Positions 9,433-17,690 of a stretch of DNA of 64,000 nucleotides are shown here, piece by piece; positions within the stretch are counted from its first letter, which is position 1, and each line of letters begins with the position of its first letter. Under the pieces are notes generated by a model, which worked only from the letters and a program-made list of their open reading frames with translations, was not told the DNA's origin and ran no database searches. The DNA is from Thermomonas sp. (lineage in GTDB: Bacteria; Pseudomonadota; Gammaproteobacteria; Xanthomonadales; Xanthomonadaceae), in NCBI RefSeq assembly GCF_029945965.1, contig NZ_JAQSDO010000020.1, positions 186,001 through 250,000 of the forward strand, given 5' to 3'. Made by a program: the position numbers and the translations under genes.

Positions 9433-9993
9433 ATGGCCGCCAAGGCCACTATTCTCAAGGCCGAGCTGCAGGTCACCGACCTCGACCGCCATTACTACGC
9501 CAGCCACGCACTGACCCTGGCGCAGCATCCGTCCGAAACCGACGCGCGCTTGTTGGTGCGCCTGCTGGCGTTCGCGCTGTATGCCGATGAGCGGCTGGAG
9601 TTTGGCCGAGGCCTGAGCGACGAGGATGAGCCGGCGCTATGGCGGCGCGACTACACCGGTGCGATTGAACAATGGATAGAACTTGGCCAGCCCGACGAAA
9701 CCCGGCTGCGCAAGGCCAGTGCACGCGCCCAACATGTTGTGGTGATCGGTTATGGCGGTCAGGCCGCCGAGGCCTGGTGGAAGCGCAATGGCTCGACGCT
9801 GGCGCGGTTGCGCAACCTGAGCGTGTTCGAATTCAGTGACGATGAGATCTCTGCCGCAACCGAACTGCTGGGCCGCGGGATGCGAGTGACCGCGATGATC
9901 CAGGATGGCGAGCTGCAACTGATGGATGCCGAACGCAGCATCACCTTGCAGCCGCGCTGGCGCATGCGCGATGGCGTCGCCATCGCCGCCTGA
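9433..9993 (+). CDS. yaeQ: YaeQ family protein
   Basis: A 186-aa homologue of YaeQ, whose fold resembles PD-(D/E)XK nucleases but whose biochemical role is unsettled; E. coli YaeQ was reported to suppress hemolysin defects of rfaH mutants. Typical stretches are MAAKATILKAELQVTDLDR, HYYASHALTLAQHPSET and ERLEFGRGLSDEDEPALW. ATG start. Convergent with coq7, the stops being only 7 bases apart with no obvious terminator between. Confidence 0.9.
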   Translation: MAAKATILKAELQVTDLDRHYYASHALTLAQHPSETDARLLVRLLAFALYADERLEFGRGLSDEDEPALWRRDYTGAIEQWIELGQPDETRLRKASARAQHVVVIGYGGQAAEAWWKRNGSTLARLRNLSVFEFSDDEISAATELLGRGMRVTAMIQDGELQLMDAERSITLQPRWRMRDGVAIAA

Positions 9994-10000
9994 CGCAGGC

Positions 10001-10645
10001 TCAGACCCGGTAAGCCACCGTCTTCATCAGTTTCGATGCGGCCGCCATCAGGCTCGGGATCGGTGCCGGCAACACCTTCGCGCCCGCGGCCTGCGCATGT
10101 TCGGCGTGGCGGGCCTCATCGGCCTGCATCACGCGCAGGATCGCGCGGCTGCGCTGGTCGGCTTCCGGCAACGACTGCAGGTGCTCGCCGATATGCGCCT
10201 CGACCTGGCGCTCGGTCTCGACCACGAAGCCCAGGTTCCAGCCATCGCCGCGCAGGCCGGCAAGGGCGCCGATCGCATAGCTGCCGGCATACCACAGCGG
10301 ATTGAGCAGGCTGGGCCGGCTGTCCAGTTCACGCAGGCGGTCGCCGCACCAGGCCAGATGGTCGGTTTCTTCCTGCGCGGCGGCCAGCAGCTGGTCGCGG
10401 GTCGCTGGATCGCGGGCAACCGCGGCTTGGCCGATGTAGAGCGCTTGCGCGCAGACTTCGCCGACATGGTTGATCCGCATCAGGCCCGCGGCGTGACGGC
10501 GTTCGGCATCGTCCAGGACCACGTCGGCCTCGGCCCGGCCCGGGTTGGGGCGTTCGGCGCGAACGCCGCCCAGTACGGTCGATAAAGCGTTCTGCGCCGA
10601 ATCCAGCAGGCGGTCGAGGGGGCCCAGCGTGCGTGTATTGGTCAT
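10001..10645 (-). CDS. coq7: 2-polyprenyl-3-methyl-6-methoxy-1,4-benzoquinone monooxygenase Coq7
   Basis: Di-iron hydroxylase for a late step of ubiquinone synthesis, peripheral to the inner membrane. The ferritin-like ligands are visible in [29 protein letters not shown] and [15 protein letters not shown] (paired E-x-x-H motifs). The 214-aa length from the ATG at 10645 ([10 protein letters not shown]) fits Xanthomonas Coq7; the open frame extends 49 codons further upstream, but that part overlaps the presumed rplM promoter region and looks non-coding. Confidence 0.94.
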   Translation of the reverse strand: MTNTRTLGPLDRLLDSAQNALSTVLGGVRAERPNPGRAEADVVLDDAERRHAAGLMRINHVGEVCAQALYIGQAAVARDPATRDQLLAAAQEETDHLAWCGDRLRELDSRPSLLNPLWYAGSYAIGALAGLRGDGWNLGFVVETERQVEAHIGEHLQSLPEADQRSRAILRVMQADEARHAEHAQAAGAKVLPAPIPSLMAAASKLMKTVAYRV

Positions 10646-10682
10646 GCGGCATTCTAGGCAGGCCCGTGCTCCATTGCTGAAG

Positions 10683-10711
10683 TTGCGCAGGATCCTGGCG
10701 CGGGCTATCAT
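10683..10711 (+). promoter_or_regulatory. Candidate sigma-70 promoter of rplM-rpsI
   Basis: TTGCGC (10683-10688), 17-nt spacer, TATCAT (10706-10711). The -10 matches TATAAT at 5 of 6 positions; the -35 matches TTGACA only at its TTG. It would give a leader of about 125 nt before rplM, long enough for ribosomal-protein feedback, though no leader structure was recognised. Confidence 0.4.
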
Positions 10712-10842
10712 TCCGCTTCTGTCTGGCCCAGATTGCTCTTCTTGGATCGGCTTGGCACACCAAAACGCGAGGCAAAGTTCCTTCGGCAACACGCCGGAAT
10801 TACGGAATCAGCCCGACCATGCACCCCAGTAGAAGAGTTCCC

Positions 10843-11271
10843 ATGAAGACTTTCATCGCCAAGAACGAGACCGTCCAGCGCGACTGGTACGTCGTTGACG
10901 CCGAGGGCAAGACCCTAGGTCGCCTGGCCGCAGCACTGGCCTACCGCCTGCGCGGCAAGCACAAGCCCGTTTTCACCACCCACGTCGATTGTGGCGATTA
11001 CCTCGTCGTGATCAACGCCGAGAAGATCGTGGTGACCGGCAAGAAGCTGCAGGACAAGCTGTACCACCGGTTCACCGGTTACGTCGGCAACCTGAAGACC
11101 GAGAACCTGGCACAGGCGCTTGATCGCCACCCCGAGCGCGTGATCGAGATCGCGGTCAAGGGCATGTTGCCGAAGAACACCCTGGGCCGCGCGATGTATC
11201 GCAAGCTCAAGGTGTACAAAGGTTCCGAACATCCGCACGCGGCGCAAATGCCGCAGCAGCTGGACATCTGA
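10843..11271 (+). CDS. rplM: 50S ribosomal protein L13
   Basis: An early-assembling protein of the large subunit. The 142-aa length and the sequence [20 protein letters not shown] are those of bacterial L13; GKTLGRLAA and [20 protein letters not shown] are family landmarks. The ATG at 10843 is used rather than the in-frame ATG at 10819, which adds eight non-conserved residues; AGAAGAG precedes it. Two bases separate it from rpsI, the conserved bacterial pair. Confidence 0.98.
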   Translation: MKTFIAKNETVQRDWYVVDAEGKTLGRLAAALAYRLRGKHKPVFTTHVDCGDYLVVINAEKIVVTGKKLQDKLYHRFTGYVGNLKTENLAQALDRHPERVIEIAVKGMLPKNTLGRAMYRKLKVYKGSEHPHAAQMPQQLDI

Positions 11272-11273
11272 TC

Positions 11274-11666
11274 ATGGCAATCTCACAGAATTACGGCACT
11301 GGCCGCCGCAAGTCCTCCATCGCCCGCGTGTTCCTGCGCAAGGGTTCCGGCACCATCACCGTCAACGACCGTCCGCTGGACGAGTTCTTCGGCCGTGAGA
11401 CCGCGCGCATGATCGTGCGCCAGCCGCTGACGCTGACCAAGCACACGGAAACCTTCGACATCATCGCGACCACCACTGGCGGTGGCACCACCGGCCAGGC
11501 CGGTGCGATCCGTTTGGGCATCGCCCGTGCGTTGGTCGAATACGACGAAACCCTGAAGCTCGACCTGCGCAAGGCCGGTTTCATGACCCGCGATGCGCGC
11601 GAAGTCGAGCGCAAGAAGGTCGGTCTGCATAAAGCCCGTCGCGCCACCCAGTTCTCGAAGCGCTAA
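11274..11666 (+). CDS. rpsI: 30S ribosomal protein S9
   Basis: A small-subunit protein whose basic C-terminal tail reaches the P-site tRNA. 130 aa, with the N-terminal [35 protein letters not shown] and the invariant end [12 protein letters not shown] start just after the rplM stop. Inverted repeats follow at 11700 and 11757. Confidence 0.98.
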   Translation: MAISQNYGTGRRKSSIARVFLRKGSGTITVNDRPLDEFFGRETARMIVRQPLTLTKHTETFDIIATTTGGGTTGQAGAIRLGIARALVEYDETLKLDLRKAGFMTRDAREVERKKVGLHKARRATQFSKR

Positions 11667-11699
11667 TCCGAGTCGCCCTCTGGCGGTGTCGTGGCGACA

Positions 11700-11722
11700 C
11701 GCCTGTACATTCAGTACAGGCG
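11700..11722 (+). repeat. Stem-loop downstream of rpsI
   Basis: A perfect 9-bp inverted repeat, CGCCTGTAC / GTACAGGCG with loop ATTCA. No T-run follows, so it is more likely a processing or stabilising hairpin than a classical terminator. Confidence 0.5.
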
Positions 11723-11756
11723 GCGTCATCACTCCTAGCCAGAAGATGATCGGATA

Positions 11757-11793
11757 CGCGCTTGGTGTTCACCTACCAAGCGCGTTTGGTTTT
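11757..11793 (+). terminator. Probable terminator of rplM-rpsI
   Basis: A 10-bp perfect stem, CGCGCTTGGT (11757-11766) and ACCAAGCGCG (11775-11784), followed by the T-rich TTTGGTTTT. It overlaps the -35 candidate of the downstream tRNA gene. Confidence 0.65.
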
Positions 11794-11798
11794 ACAAT
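11768..11798 (+). promoter_or_regulatory. Candidate promoter of tRNA-Gln
   Basis: TTCACC (11768-11773) and TACAAT (11793-11798; 5 of 6 to consensus) with a 19-nt spacer, placing initiation about 3-5 nt before the mature tRNA. The spacer is longer than ideal. Confidence 0.35.
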
Positions 11799-11807
11799 TC
11801 GCTTTAT

Positions 11808-11882
11808 AGCCCCGTCGCCAAGCGGTAAGGCATCTGCCTCTGACGCAGACATTCGGAGGTTCGAATCCTTCCGGGGCTGCCA
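11808..11882 (+). tRNA. tRNA-Gln(CTG)
   Basis: Cloverleaf drawn by hand. Acceptor AGCCCCG (11808-11814) pairs with CGGGGCT (11872-11878). The anticodon stem TCTGC/GCAGA surrounds the loop CTCTGAC with anticodon CTG at 11840-11842. The T arm contains GGTTCGAATCC. Discriminator G is followed by an encoded CCA. The D-arm sequence GCCAAGCGGTAAGGC is typical of tRNA-Gln. No integrase or att duplication was seen beside it. Confidence 0.96.
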
Positions 11883-11919
11883 TATCCCAGATCGCGAAGT
11901 AGCAACAGCGATCCCGACG

Positions 11920-11947
11920 AACCCGCCGCAAGGCGGGTTTCGTTTTT
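11920..11947 (+). terminator. Terminator after tRNA-Gln
   Basis: An 8-bp stem AACCCGCC/GGCGGGTT with loop GCAA, followed by TCGTTTTT. Confidence 0.88.
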
Positions 11948-12010
11948 CTGGCGGGCATCTTTCGTTCCGCAGCCGCGATGCGACAATGGCGGTCCAGCTT
12001 GGAGCCGCGC

Positions 12011-12754
12011 ATGGTCGCCAGTTTCACCGCACCGAAAACATCGCCGGATGGCGTGGATGACGCATTGCGCAGCCGCGGTTATGCGGTGCTGGCGCCAGCT
12101 GATGTTGCCGCGCTGGCCGGGGTCAGCCTCGCCGAGCTCGATGCGCTGACGCCGAGCTGGGACGACCTGCAACTCGATCATTACCTCAAGGATGGCGGCA
12201 ACTACCGCAAGCGCCGGCATTCCTGCTTCATCGCTGAAGGCGATGAGCTGCAGCAGGTGCCGCATCGCATGCATTGGCAGTCCGAGGACTACAACGCCCT
12301 GCACGGCGGGATGGAGCGCTGGTTTGAACCGATCGAACCGACGATTGCATCGAACGGCGCATGGACGAAGCTGCTGCTTGGGCTCAGTGATATTTGCTCC
12401 GCAGCGATGCCGGCGCCGCGTTGGCATATTGAAGCCCATCAGTTCCGCATCGACACCAGCGACGGCCTGGGCCGGCCGACGCCGGAAGGCGCACATCGCG
12501 ACGGCGTGGATTTCGTGGCGGTACTGCTGGTTGCACGGCATGCTGTCAAAGGCGGCGAAACCCGGGTATTCGAGGCCAATGGCCCGGATGGGCAGCGCTT
12601 CACCCTGGTCGAGCCCTGGAGCCTGTTGCTGCTCGACGACGCGCGGGTGATCCATGAATCGACCCCGGTCCAGCCGCTCGACGAATACGGGCATCGCGAC
12701 ACGCTGGTGCTGACCTTCCGCGCCGCCGGGTTCCAGGGCGATGAGGAACGATGA
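12011..12754 (+). CDS. 2OG-Fe dioxygenase family protein (amino-acid hydroxylase type)
   Basis: A 247-aa protein of the small family that includes bacterial L-isoleucine/L-leucine hydroxylases (2OG-Fe_Oxy_2). The iron-binding facial triad can be read as H-x-D in EGAHRDGVDF and the distal His in ARVIHESTPV, with the 2-oxoglutarate Arg in HRDTLVLTFR. YLKDGGNYRKRRH is another family landmark. GGAG at 12001-12004 is 6 nt before the ATG, better than the upstream in-frame ATG at 11978. The substrate (probably a free amino acid) is inference. Confidence 0.82.
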   Translation: MVASFTAPKTSPDGVDDALRSRGYAVLAPADVAALAGVSLAELDALTPSWDDLQLDHYLKDGGNYRKRRHSCFIAEGDELQQVPHRMHWQSEDYNALHGGMERWFEPIEPTIASNGAWTKLLLGLSDICSAAMPAPRWHIEAHQFRIDTSDGLGRPTPEGAHRDGVDFVAVLLVARHAVKGGETRVFEANGPDGQRFTLVEPWSLLLLDDARVIHESTPVQPLDEYGHRDTLVLTFRAAGFQGDEER

Positions 12755-12782
12755 TGCATGGCGCATCGCGCCCGACATCGGT

Positions 12783-12856
12783 GCGGCGAGACCGTCGGGT
12801 ATTTGCGTAGCGGCATTTAGAGCCGCGTAGCGAATGCCCGTCGGTAGGCGCCGCGT
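12783..12856. repeat. Dispersed intergenic repeat, copy A
   Basis: The core GCGGCATTTAGAGCCGCG (12810-12827) forms a hairpin (GCGGC/GCCGC) and is continued by GTAGCGAATGCCCGTCGGTA. The same segment, with a few substitutions, recurs at 52867-52940. It lies between the dioxygenase and the FAH-family gene. Confidence 0.7.
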
Positions 12857-12923
12857 TCCCGGAAAAGTTACGGCGGTTACAATCGCAACTATCGCGCTCA
12901 GGCGCAGCTGAATCGAGGCCACC

Positions 12924-13910
12924 ATGAAACTGGGTTCACTGAAGGAAGGCGGGCGCGATGGCACCCTGGTCGTGGTGTCGCGCGATCTCACCAAGGCCGT
13001 CCGCGCCACCGGCATCGCACCGAACCTGCAGCGCGCGCTTGAAGACTGGTCGAACCTGGCGCCGCGTTTGAACGCGCTGTCCGATGCGCTCAATGACGGC
13101 AGCGCCGATGGCGTATTCGATCTCGACATCCGCGCGCTGGCCGCGCCGATGCCGCGCGCTTATGAATTCGTGGATGGAAGCGCCTACCTGCCGCACGTCG
13201 AGCGTGTGCGCCGCGCGCGTGGCGCCGAAGTGCCGGAGAGCTTCTACGTCGATCCACTGATGTACCAGGCGGTCAGCGCCGGCTTCCTTGGCCCGCGCGA
13301 TCCGGTGAAAGTAGTGAGCGAGGATTACGGTATCGACCTAGAAGCCGAGGTCGTGATCGTGACCGACGACGTGCCGATGGCGGTCACACCCGAGGCTGCG
13401 GCATCGCACATCCAACTGGTCGGACTGGTCAACGATGTCTCGCTGCGCAACCTGATCCCGGGCGAACTGGCCAAGGGCTTCGGTTTCGTGCAGTCCAAGC
13501 CGCGTTCCGCGCTCAGCCCGGTCTTCGTGACCCTGGACGAGCTCGGGGATGACTGGCGCGACAACAAGTTGCATTTGCCGATGCTCAGCCACGTCAATGG
13601 CGAGTGGTTCGGCGCGCCCGAGGCTGGCGTCGACATGCAGTTCGACTTTGCCCAACTGGTCGCGCATGTGGCGAAGACGCGGCCATTGTCGGCCGGCACG
13701 ATTGTGGGGTCCGGCACCGTCGCCAATGAAGACACCTCGCTGGGCGCGTCCTGCTTCGCCGAGCGCCGCACCGTGGAAACCCTGCGCGATGGCAAGCCGA
13801 GCACGCCGTTCATGAGCTTCGGCGACAGCGTACGCATCGAGATGCTGAACCGTGACGGAGTTAGCATTTTTGGCGCAATCGAACAGCGAATCGAGCAACA
13901 AGTCGCCTGA
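12924..13910 (+). CDS. Fumarylacetoacetate hydrolase family protein
   Basis: A 328-aa FAH-fold hydrolase. In tyrosine/homogentisate breakdown FAH cleaves fumarylacetoacetate to fumarate and acetoacetate. Metal-binding acidic residues are seen in YGIDLEAEVVIVTDD and the following NDVSLRN; GTIVGSGTVANED and FMSFGDSVRIEML are C-terminal landmarks. ATG start with GAGG a few bases upstream. The maleylacetoacetate isomerase gene follows 97 bases downstream, supporting a fumarylacetoacetase role, although the family also includes decarboxylases. No homogentisate dioxygenase is in the window. Confidence 0.9.
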   Translation: MKLGSLKEGGRDGTLVVVSRDLTKAVRATGIAPNLQRALEDWSNLAPRLNALSDALNDGSADGVFDLDIRALAAPMPRAYEFVDGSAYLPHVERVRRARGAEVPESFYVDPLMYQAVSAGFLGPRDPVKVVSEDYGIDLEAEVVIVTDDVPMAVTPEAAASHIQLVGLVNDVSLRNLIPGELAKGFGFVQSKPRSALSPVFVTLDELGDDWRDNKLHLPMLSHVNGEWFGAPEAGVDMQFDFAQLVAHVAKTRPLSAGTIVGSGTVANEDTSLGASCFAERRTVETLRDGKPSTPFMSFGDSVRIEMLNRDGVSIFGAIEQRIEQQVA

Positions 13911-14007
13911 CGGTCGCTCCAGCCAGCTGAACGGACTACCGCCGCGACACCTGCGCCGGTAGTGTGTCCTGATGCGATATTGGTAATGGACACCCGCAGG
14001 AGGGGCG

Positions 14008-14673
14008 GTGAGCGAATCGTTGCAGTTGTATTCGTACTGGCGTTCCAGTGCCGCCTATCGCGTGCGCATCGGTCTGAACCTGAAAGGGCTGGAGTACGAG
14101 ATCGTGCCCGTGCACCTGGTGCGCGATGGTGGCGAACAGCATTCCATCGAATACCGCGAGATCAATCCGCAGCAACTGGTGCCCGTGCTGCGCCATGGGC
14201 ATCGGCGGCTCAGCCAGTCGCTGGCGATCCTGGAATATCTGGACGAAATGTGGCCGCATCGTGCTTTGCTGCCCAGCACCGCGCGCGAGCGCCAGCGGGT
14301 TCGCGCGTTGGCCTTGCTGGTGGCCTGCGACATCCATCCGCTCAACAACCTGCGCGTGCTGCAGTATTTCGAGAACGAGTGGAACGTACCGCAGCCAGAG
14401 CGCGACGAATGGGTGCGGCACTGGATCGTGGATGGCTTCGACGCCGCCGAAGCGATGCTGGCCGACCACCCGTCCACTGGTGAGTATTGTGAAGGCAACA
14501 CGCCGGGCTACGCCGATTGCTGCCTGATCCCGCAGATCTACAACGCGCGCCGGTTCGGGATGGACATGGACCAGTTCCCGACCATCCAGCGGATCGAGGC
14601 AGCCTGCCTCGCATTGCCGGCCTTCGATGCCGCGCGGCCGGAACAACAGCCGGATGCGCCGGCGCCGAAGTGA
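14008..14673 (+). CDS. maiA: Maleylacetoacetate isomerase (zeta-class GST)
   Basis: A glutathione-dependent cis-trans isomerase that produces fumarylacetoacetate for the preceding FAH-family enzyme. 221 aa. The N-terminal thioredoxin fold has LYSYWRSSAAYRVRIGLNLK (catalytic SS-A-YRVRI motif; most homologues have SSCSYR) and NPQQLVPVL; the C-terminal helical domain has DIHPLNNLRVLQYF and GYADCCLIPQIYNA. GTG start with AGGAGGGG directly upstream. A 25-bp perfect hairpin follows. Confidence 0.93.
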   Translation: MSESLQLYSYWRSSAAYRVRIGLNLKGLEYEIVPVHLVRDGGEQHSIEYREINPQQLVPVLRHGHRRLSQSLAILEYLDEMWPHRALLPSTARERQRVRALALLVACDIHPLNNLRVLQYFENEWNVPQPERDEWVRHWIVDGFDAAEAMLADHPSTGEYCEGNTPGYADCCLIPQIYNARRFGMDMDQFPTIQRIEAACLALPAFDAARPEQQPDAPAPK

Positions 14674-14692
14674 TCTCGTAAGTGAAAACAAT

Positions 14693-14746
14693 GAAAAGGG
14701 GACGGCGGTAGTTAAGGCGCACCTTAACTACCGCCGTCCCCTTTTC
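14693..14746. terminator. Exceptionally long perfect palindrome, bidirectional terminator
   Basis: A 25-bp perfect stem (14693-14717 and 14722-14746) with loop CGCA; the arm starts GAAAAGGGGACGGCGGTAGT and ends AAGG. Its A/T outer ends fit termination of both the convergent maiA and pilU. The GGGGACGG...TTAAGG character and its perfection resemble mobile REP-like palindromes rather than an ordinary terminator. Confidence 0.8.
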
Positions 14747-14754
14747 GCTTTCCG

Positions 14755-15870
14755 CTAGTGCGAGGCGCCGGCGTTGAAGACGTCGGCGTACGGGTCGTGT
14801 TCGCCGGCTCCACCTTCGGACAGGCGGAACTTCAGGGCCAGGCCATCGCGCGAGTCGGCCGCCTTCAGCGCCTCCTCCATCTCGATCCTGCCTTCCTTGA
14901 ACAGGCGGAACAGGTGCTGGTCGAAGCTCTGCATGCCTTCCTGCAGTGAATCTTCCATCGCCATCTTGATCTCGTGGACCTGGCCGCGGCGCAGCAGGTC
15001 GCGGATCATCGGCGTGTTGATCAGCACCTCGGCAGCGGGCATGCGACGCCCGTCCATGCCGATCACCAGGCGTTGGCTGACAATCGCCTTCATGTTCAAC
15101 GCCAGGTTCATCAGCACGTTCTTGTGCGCGCCCTCCGGGAAGAAGTTGAGGATGCGCTCGATGGTCTGGTCGGCGTTGTTGGAATGCAGGGTAGCCAGGC
15201 AGAGGTGGCCGGTTTCGGCGAAAGCGATCGCCGCTTCCATGGTGGTGGCGTCGCGGATTTCGCCAATCAGGATGACATCGGGCGCTTCGCGCATCGCGTT
15301 CTTCAGTGCCGCATGGAAACTATGCGTGTCCAGCCCGACCTCACGCTGGTTGACGATGGATTTCTTGTGCCGGTGCAGGTATTCGATCGGATCCTCGATG
15401 GTGAGGATGTGGCCAGACGAGGCGCGGTTGCGATGGTCAATCATGGAGGCCAGCGTGGTCGACTTGCCGGAGCCGGTGGAACCGACGATCAGCACCAGCC
15501 CGCGCGGCGCCATGATGATGTCCTTCAGCACCTGCGGCAGTTGCAGTTCCTCGATGCTGGGGATATCGCTGCGGATCGCGCGGATCACTACGCCGATTTC
15601 GCCACGCTGCTGGAAAACGTTGACGCGGAAGCGGCCGGAGTCCGGCACCGCGATCGCCATGTTGAGCTCAAGCTCGCGTTCGAACTCGGTGATCTGCACC
15701 TGGCTCATCAGCGAATAGGCCACCTTCTTGGGCATGCCGGCTGGTAGTGGAGCGCTGCCCAAGGCATGTAATTCTCCCTCGATCTTGATGTTAACCGGCG
15801 CACCGGAGGTCAGGAACATGTCCGAGGCGTTCTTTTCCGCCATCAGCTTGAGGAAGTAGCCGATATCCAT
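14755..15870 (-). CDS. pilU: Type IV pilus retraction ATPase PilU
   Basis: A cytoplasmic hexameric ATPase acting with PilT in pilus depolymerisation and twitching. 371 aa. It begins MDIGYFLKLMAEKNASDMFL (typical of PilU, not PilT), with Walker A VGSTGSGKSTT near residue 128, Asp box ILTIEDPIEYLH, Walker B DVILIGEIRD and the histidine-box GHLCLATLHSNNAD. PilU extends beyond PilT at the C-terminus, as here. pilT is not adjacent, unlike in many relatives where pilTU is an operon. Divergent from the OmpA-like gene. Confidence 0.94.
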   Translation of the reverse strand: MDIGYFLKLMAEKNASDMFLTSGAPVNIKIEGELHALGSAPLPAGMPKKVAYSLMSQVQITEFERELELNMAIAVPDSGRFRVNVFQQRGEIGVVIRAIRSDIPSIEELQLPQVLKDIIMAPRGLVLIVGSTGSGKSTTLASMIDHRNRASSGHILTIEDPIEYLHRHKKSIVNQREVGLDTHSFHAALKNAMREAPDVILIGEIRDATTMEAAIAFAETGHLCLATLHSNNADQTIERILNFFPEGAHKNVLMNLALNMKAIVSQRLVIGMDGRRMPAAEVLINTPMIRDLLRRGQVHEIKMAMEDSLQEGMQSFDQHLFRLFKEGRIEMEEALKAADSRDGLALKFRLSEGGAGEHDPYADVFNAGASH

Positions 15871-15964
15871 TGCACATACCCCTTAGATCCTGCCAGCGAT
15901 TTGCGCTCGTGCCGCCGGCTTCCCACAATGACCGATGATGCCTTCACATCGAACGGTCCCCCAT

Positions 15965-17248
15965 ATGCGCCCAAGCTTCGCACACTTCCATCTAACGCTG
16001 AATACCCTTGCCACCGGCCTTGTATTGTCGCTGGTGGCCTGTGCCAGCCTGCCGCCACCGACCGCAGAACTGGATGCGGCCCGTCAGGCAGTGGCCCGCG
16101 CTGCCGATGCCGATGCCGATCAGTACGCGCAGGCCGAGGTTGCCCAGGCGCGTGCCGGGTTGGAGCACGCGCAGGCCGCAATGGCCCGCAAACGCGATGA
16201 TGAGGCTCGAAGTGCCGCTCTGGGCGCCGCCGCCGATGCGGACCTGGCTTACACCCTCAGCCGAGCCGCGGTCACCCGCGCCGAGTTCAGCCAGCAACAG
16301 GCCGAGATCGTCGAACTGCGCTCGCGCCTGCGCATGCCGGCCGAGCAAGCGCTCGACAACCTGTTGGATCTGCCTGCGCCCGCGGCAACCGCGGAGGTGC
16401 GCCTGCAGGCACTTGAGGCCGATCCGCGCCTGAATCCGTTCGCCCAGTACGAACGCCTGCAGGCACGCCAGGCGCTGGCCACGCTGCAGGCCAGCAGCAG
16501 CCGCAACCGACCGGCCGCAGCGGCCATGGCGGAGAAGCGAGTCGGGATCGCCGAACAGGCGGCGCGGATCGAAGCTGCGCGGCGTCAGACCGACGCCCTG
16601 CAGCGCGAGCGCAGCGAATTGCTGGTCGAGGCCAGCCGTCGCGATGCTGAGCGCGCACGTGCCGAAGCGGAGCGCCTGCGCATGCAGGCACAAGTGCAGG
16701 CCGAGGAAGCTGCGCGGTTGCATGCCGCAGCGGATGCCGAGTCCAGTGCACGTCAAGAGGCTGAGGCGGTGCTGGACAGCGCACAGATCGACCAACTTGC
16801 TCGCGTCGATGCCGCCCGCCAGAAAGAAGCGGCATTGGCGCGCCAGGAAGCAGAGTTGGTGGCGGGGACCAAGTTGCCGCCATCGCGCCAAGGCGAGCAG
16901 GGCGAGGTCTTCACGCTCGCCGGCGACGCCTTCGGTTCCGGTCAGGTGCAGCTCACGTCGGGCGCTGCGGCGCGTGTGCGGGCCTTGGGCGTGTACCTGA
17001 GGGCGATCAAGGCCGGCAGCGTGCAGGTGATCGGGCATACCGACAGCCAGGGTGAGTCTGATGCCAACCAGTCCCTCTCGCAGCGACGCGCCGACGCCGT
17101 GAAAGCGGGCTTGGTCGATGCGGGTCTGGCCGATGGCCGGATCAGTGCACAGGGCCAGGGCGAAGCTGAACCCATCGCCGACAACATGACCACCGCTGGT
17201 CGTGCGAAGAATCGCCGGGTCGAGATCATCGTTTCCAATAAACCATGA
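15965..17248 (+). CDS. OmpA-family lipoprotein with coiled coil (DUF4398 type)
   Basis: A 427-aa predicted outer-membrane lipoprotein. A hydrophobic N-terminus ends in the lipobox LVAC; a helical DUF4398-like segment (about 30-150) and a long Ala/Arg/Glu-rich coiled coil (about 190-310) follow; the last 110 residues are an OmpA peptidoglycan-binding domain with VIGHTDSQGESDANQSLSQRR and NRRVEIIVS. It probably tethers the outer membrane to peptidoglycan. I chose the ATG at 15965; another ATG at 15935 adds ten residues ahead of the signal peptide. Long open frames on the opposite strand are composition artefacts. Confidence 0.88.
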   Translation: MRPSFAHFHLTLNTLATGLVLSLVACASLPPPTAELDAARQAVARAADADADQYAQAEVAQARAGLEHAQAAMARKRDDEARSAALGAAADADLAYTLSRAAVTRAEFSQQQAEIVELRSRLRMPAEQALDNLLDLPAPAATAEVRLQALEADPRLNPFAQYERLQARQALATLQASSSRNRPAAAAMAEKRVGIAEQAARIEAARRQTDALQRERSELLVEASRRDAERARAEAERLRMQAQVQAEEAARLHAAADAESSARQEAEAVLDSAQIDQLARVDAARQKEAALARQEAELVAGTKLPPSRQGEQGEVFTLAGDAFGSGQVQLTSGAAARVRALGVYLRAIKAGSVQVIGHTDSQGESDANQSLSQRRADAVKAGLVDAGLADGRISAQGQGEAEPIADNMTTAGRAKNRRVEIIVSNKP

Positions 17249-17690
17249 AAAAACAATTGGTTGGGCTGCAAAGCACGCACGATTGGGTGCCTGCTGATCG
17301 TTCGTCGCGATGGCTTGCGGCAGTTTGGGGACAGGAGTAGGGTCGAATACCCAGATGGTTCGAATTCCATGGAACCCCATCTGGCCGGAGACCGGTCGAT
17401 GCTTGATCCGTTGGACAACCCGGAGATCGCCGCCGCAAGCAAGGTTGGTGGCGGCCGGTTCGGGCAAGACGGCCGCATCCTGCTCTTGCCCACGTCATCC
17501 AAACTCACATCAACATCAAAATCCAGTCCGCCCCGCGCTGCACACAGCCGGGTGTATGTGTTTTTGTGCCGGGCACTCCTGCGCCCGGCATTTACAGGGC
17601 ACATCTTCACGGCAGGCCCCACCTGCCACCAACCGCGCCGCCCGGCTGCAGGCCGGGCGGCGCATCGTAGCGACCTGAAAGGAGGTTTCC
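17249..17690. other. 442-base intergenic region rich in hairpins, no gene seen
   Basis: No convincing coding frame on either strand. Four inverted repeats are visible: CCAGATGG/CCATCTGG (17351-17384), TGCCGGGC/GCCCGGCA (17567-17590), GGCAGG/CCTGCC (17611-17627) and a perfect 11-bp GC-rich stem CGCCGCCCGGC/GCCGGGCGGCG (17636-17662) whose end is about 16 bases before the strong AAAGGAGG of the next gene. It may hold a structured leader or a small RNA; a weak promoter-like TTGCGG-17-TAGGGT sits at 17315-17343. Confidence 0.5.

Noticed and set aside
11808..11882. tRNA-Gln as integration site of a mobile element
   Set aside because: No direct repeat of the tRNA 3' end downstream and no integrase; flanking genes are ordinary.
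17355..17380. GGTTCGAATTCC similar to a tRNA T-arm, possible att site or tRNA remnant
   Set aside because: No acceptor, D or anticodon arms can be drawn around it and no integrase gene is near.
15992..17467. Open frame of 491 codons on the minus strand opposite the OmpA-like lipoprotein gene
   Set aside because: It mirrors the codon periodicity of the GC-rich plus-strand gene, which has lipobox, coiled coil and OmpA motifs; the minus frame has no recognisable domain or RBS.
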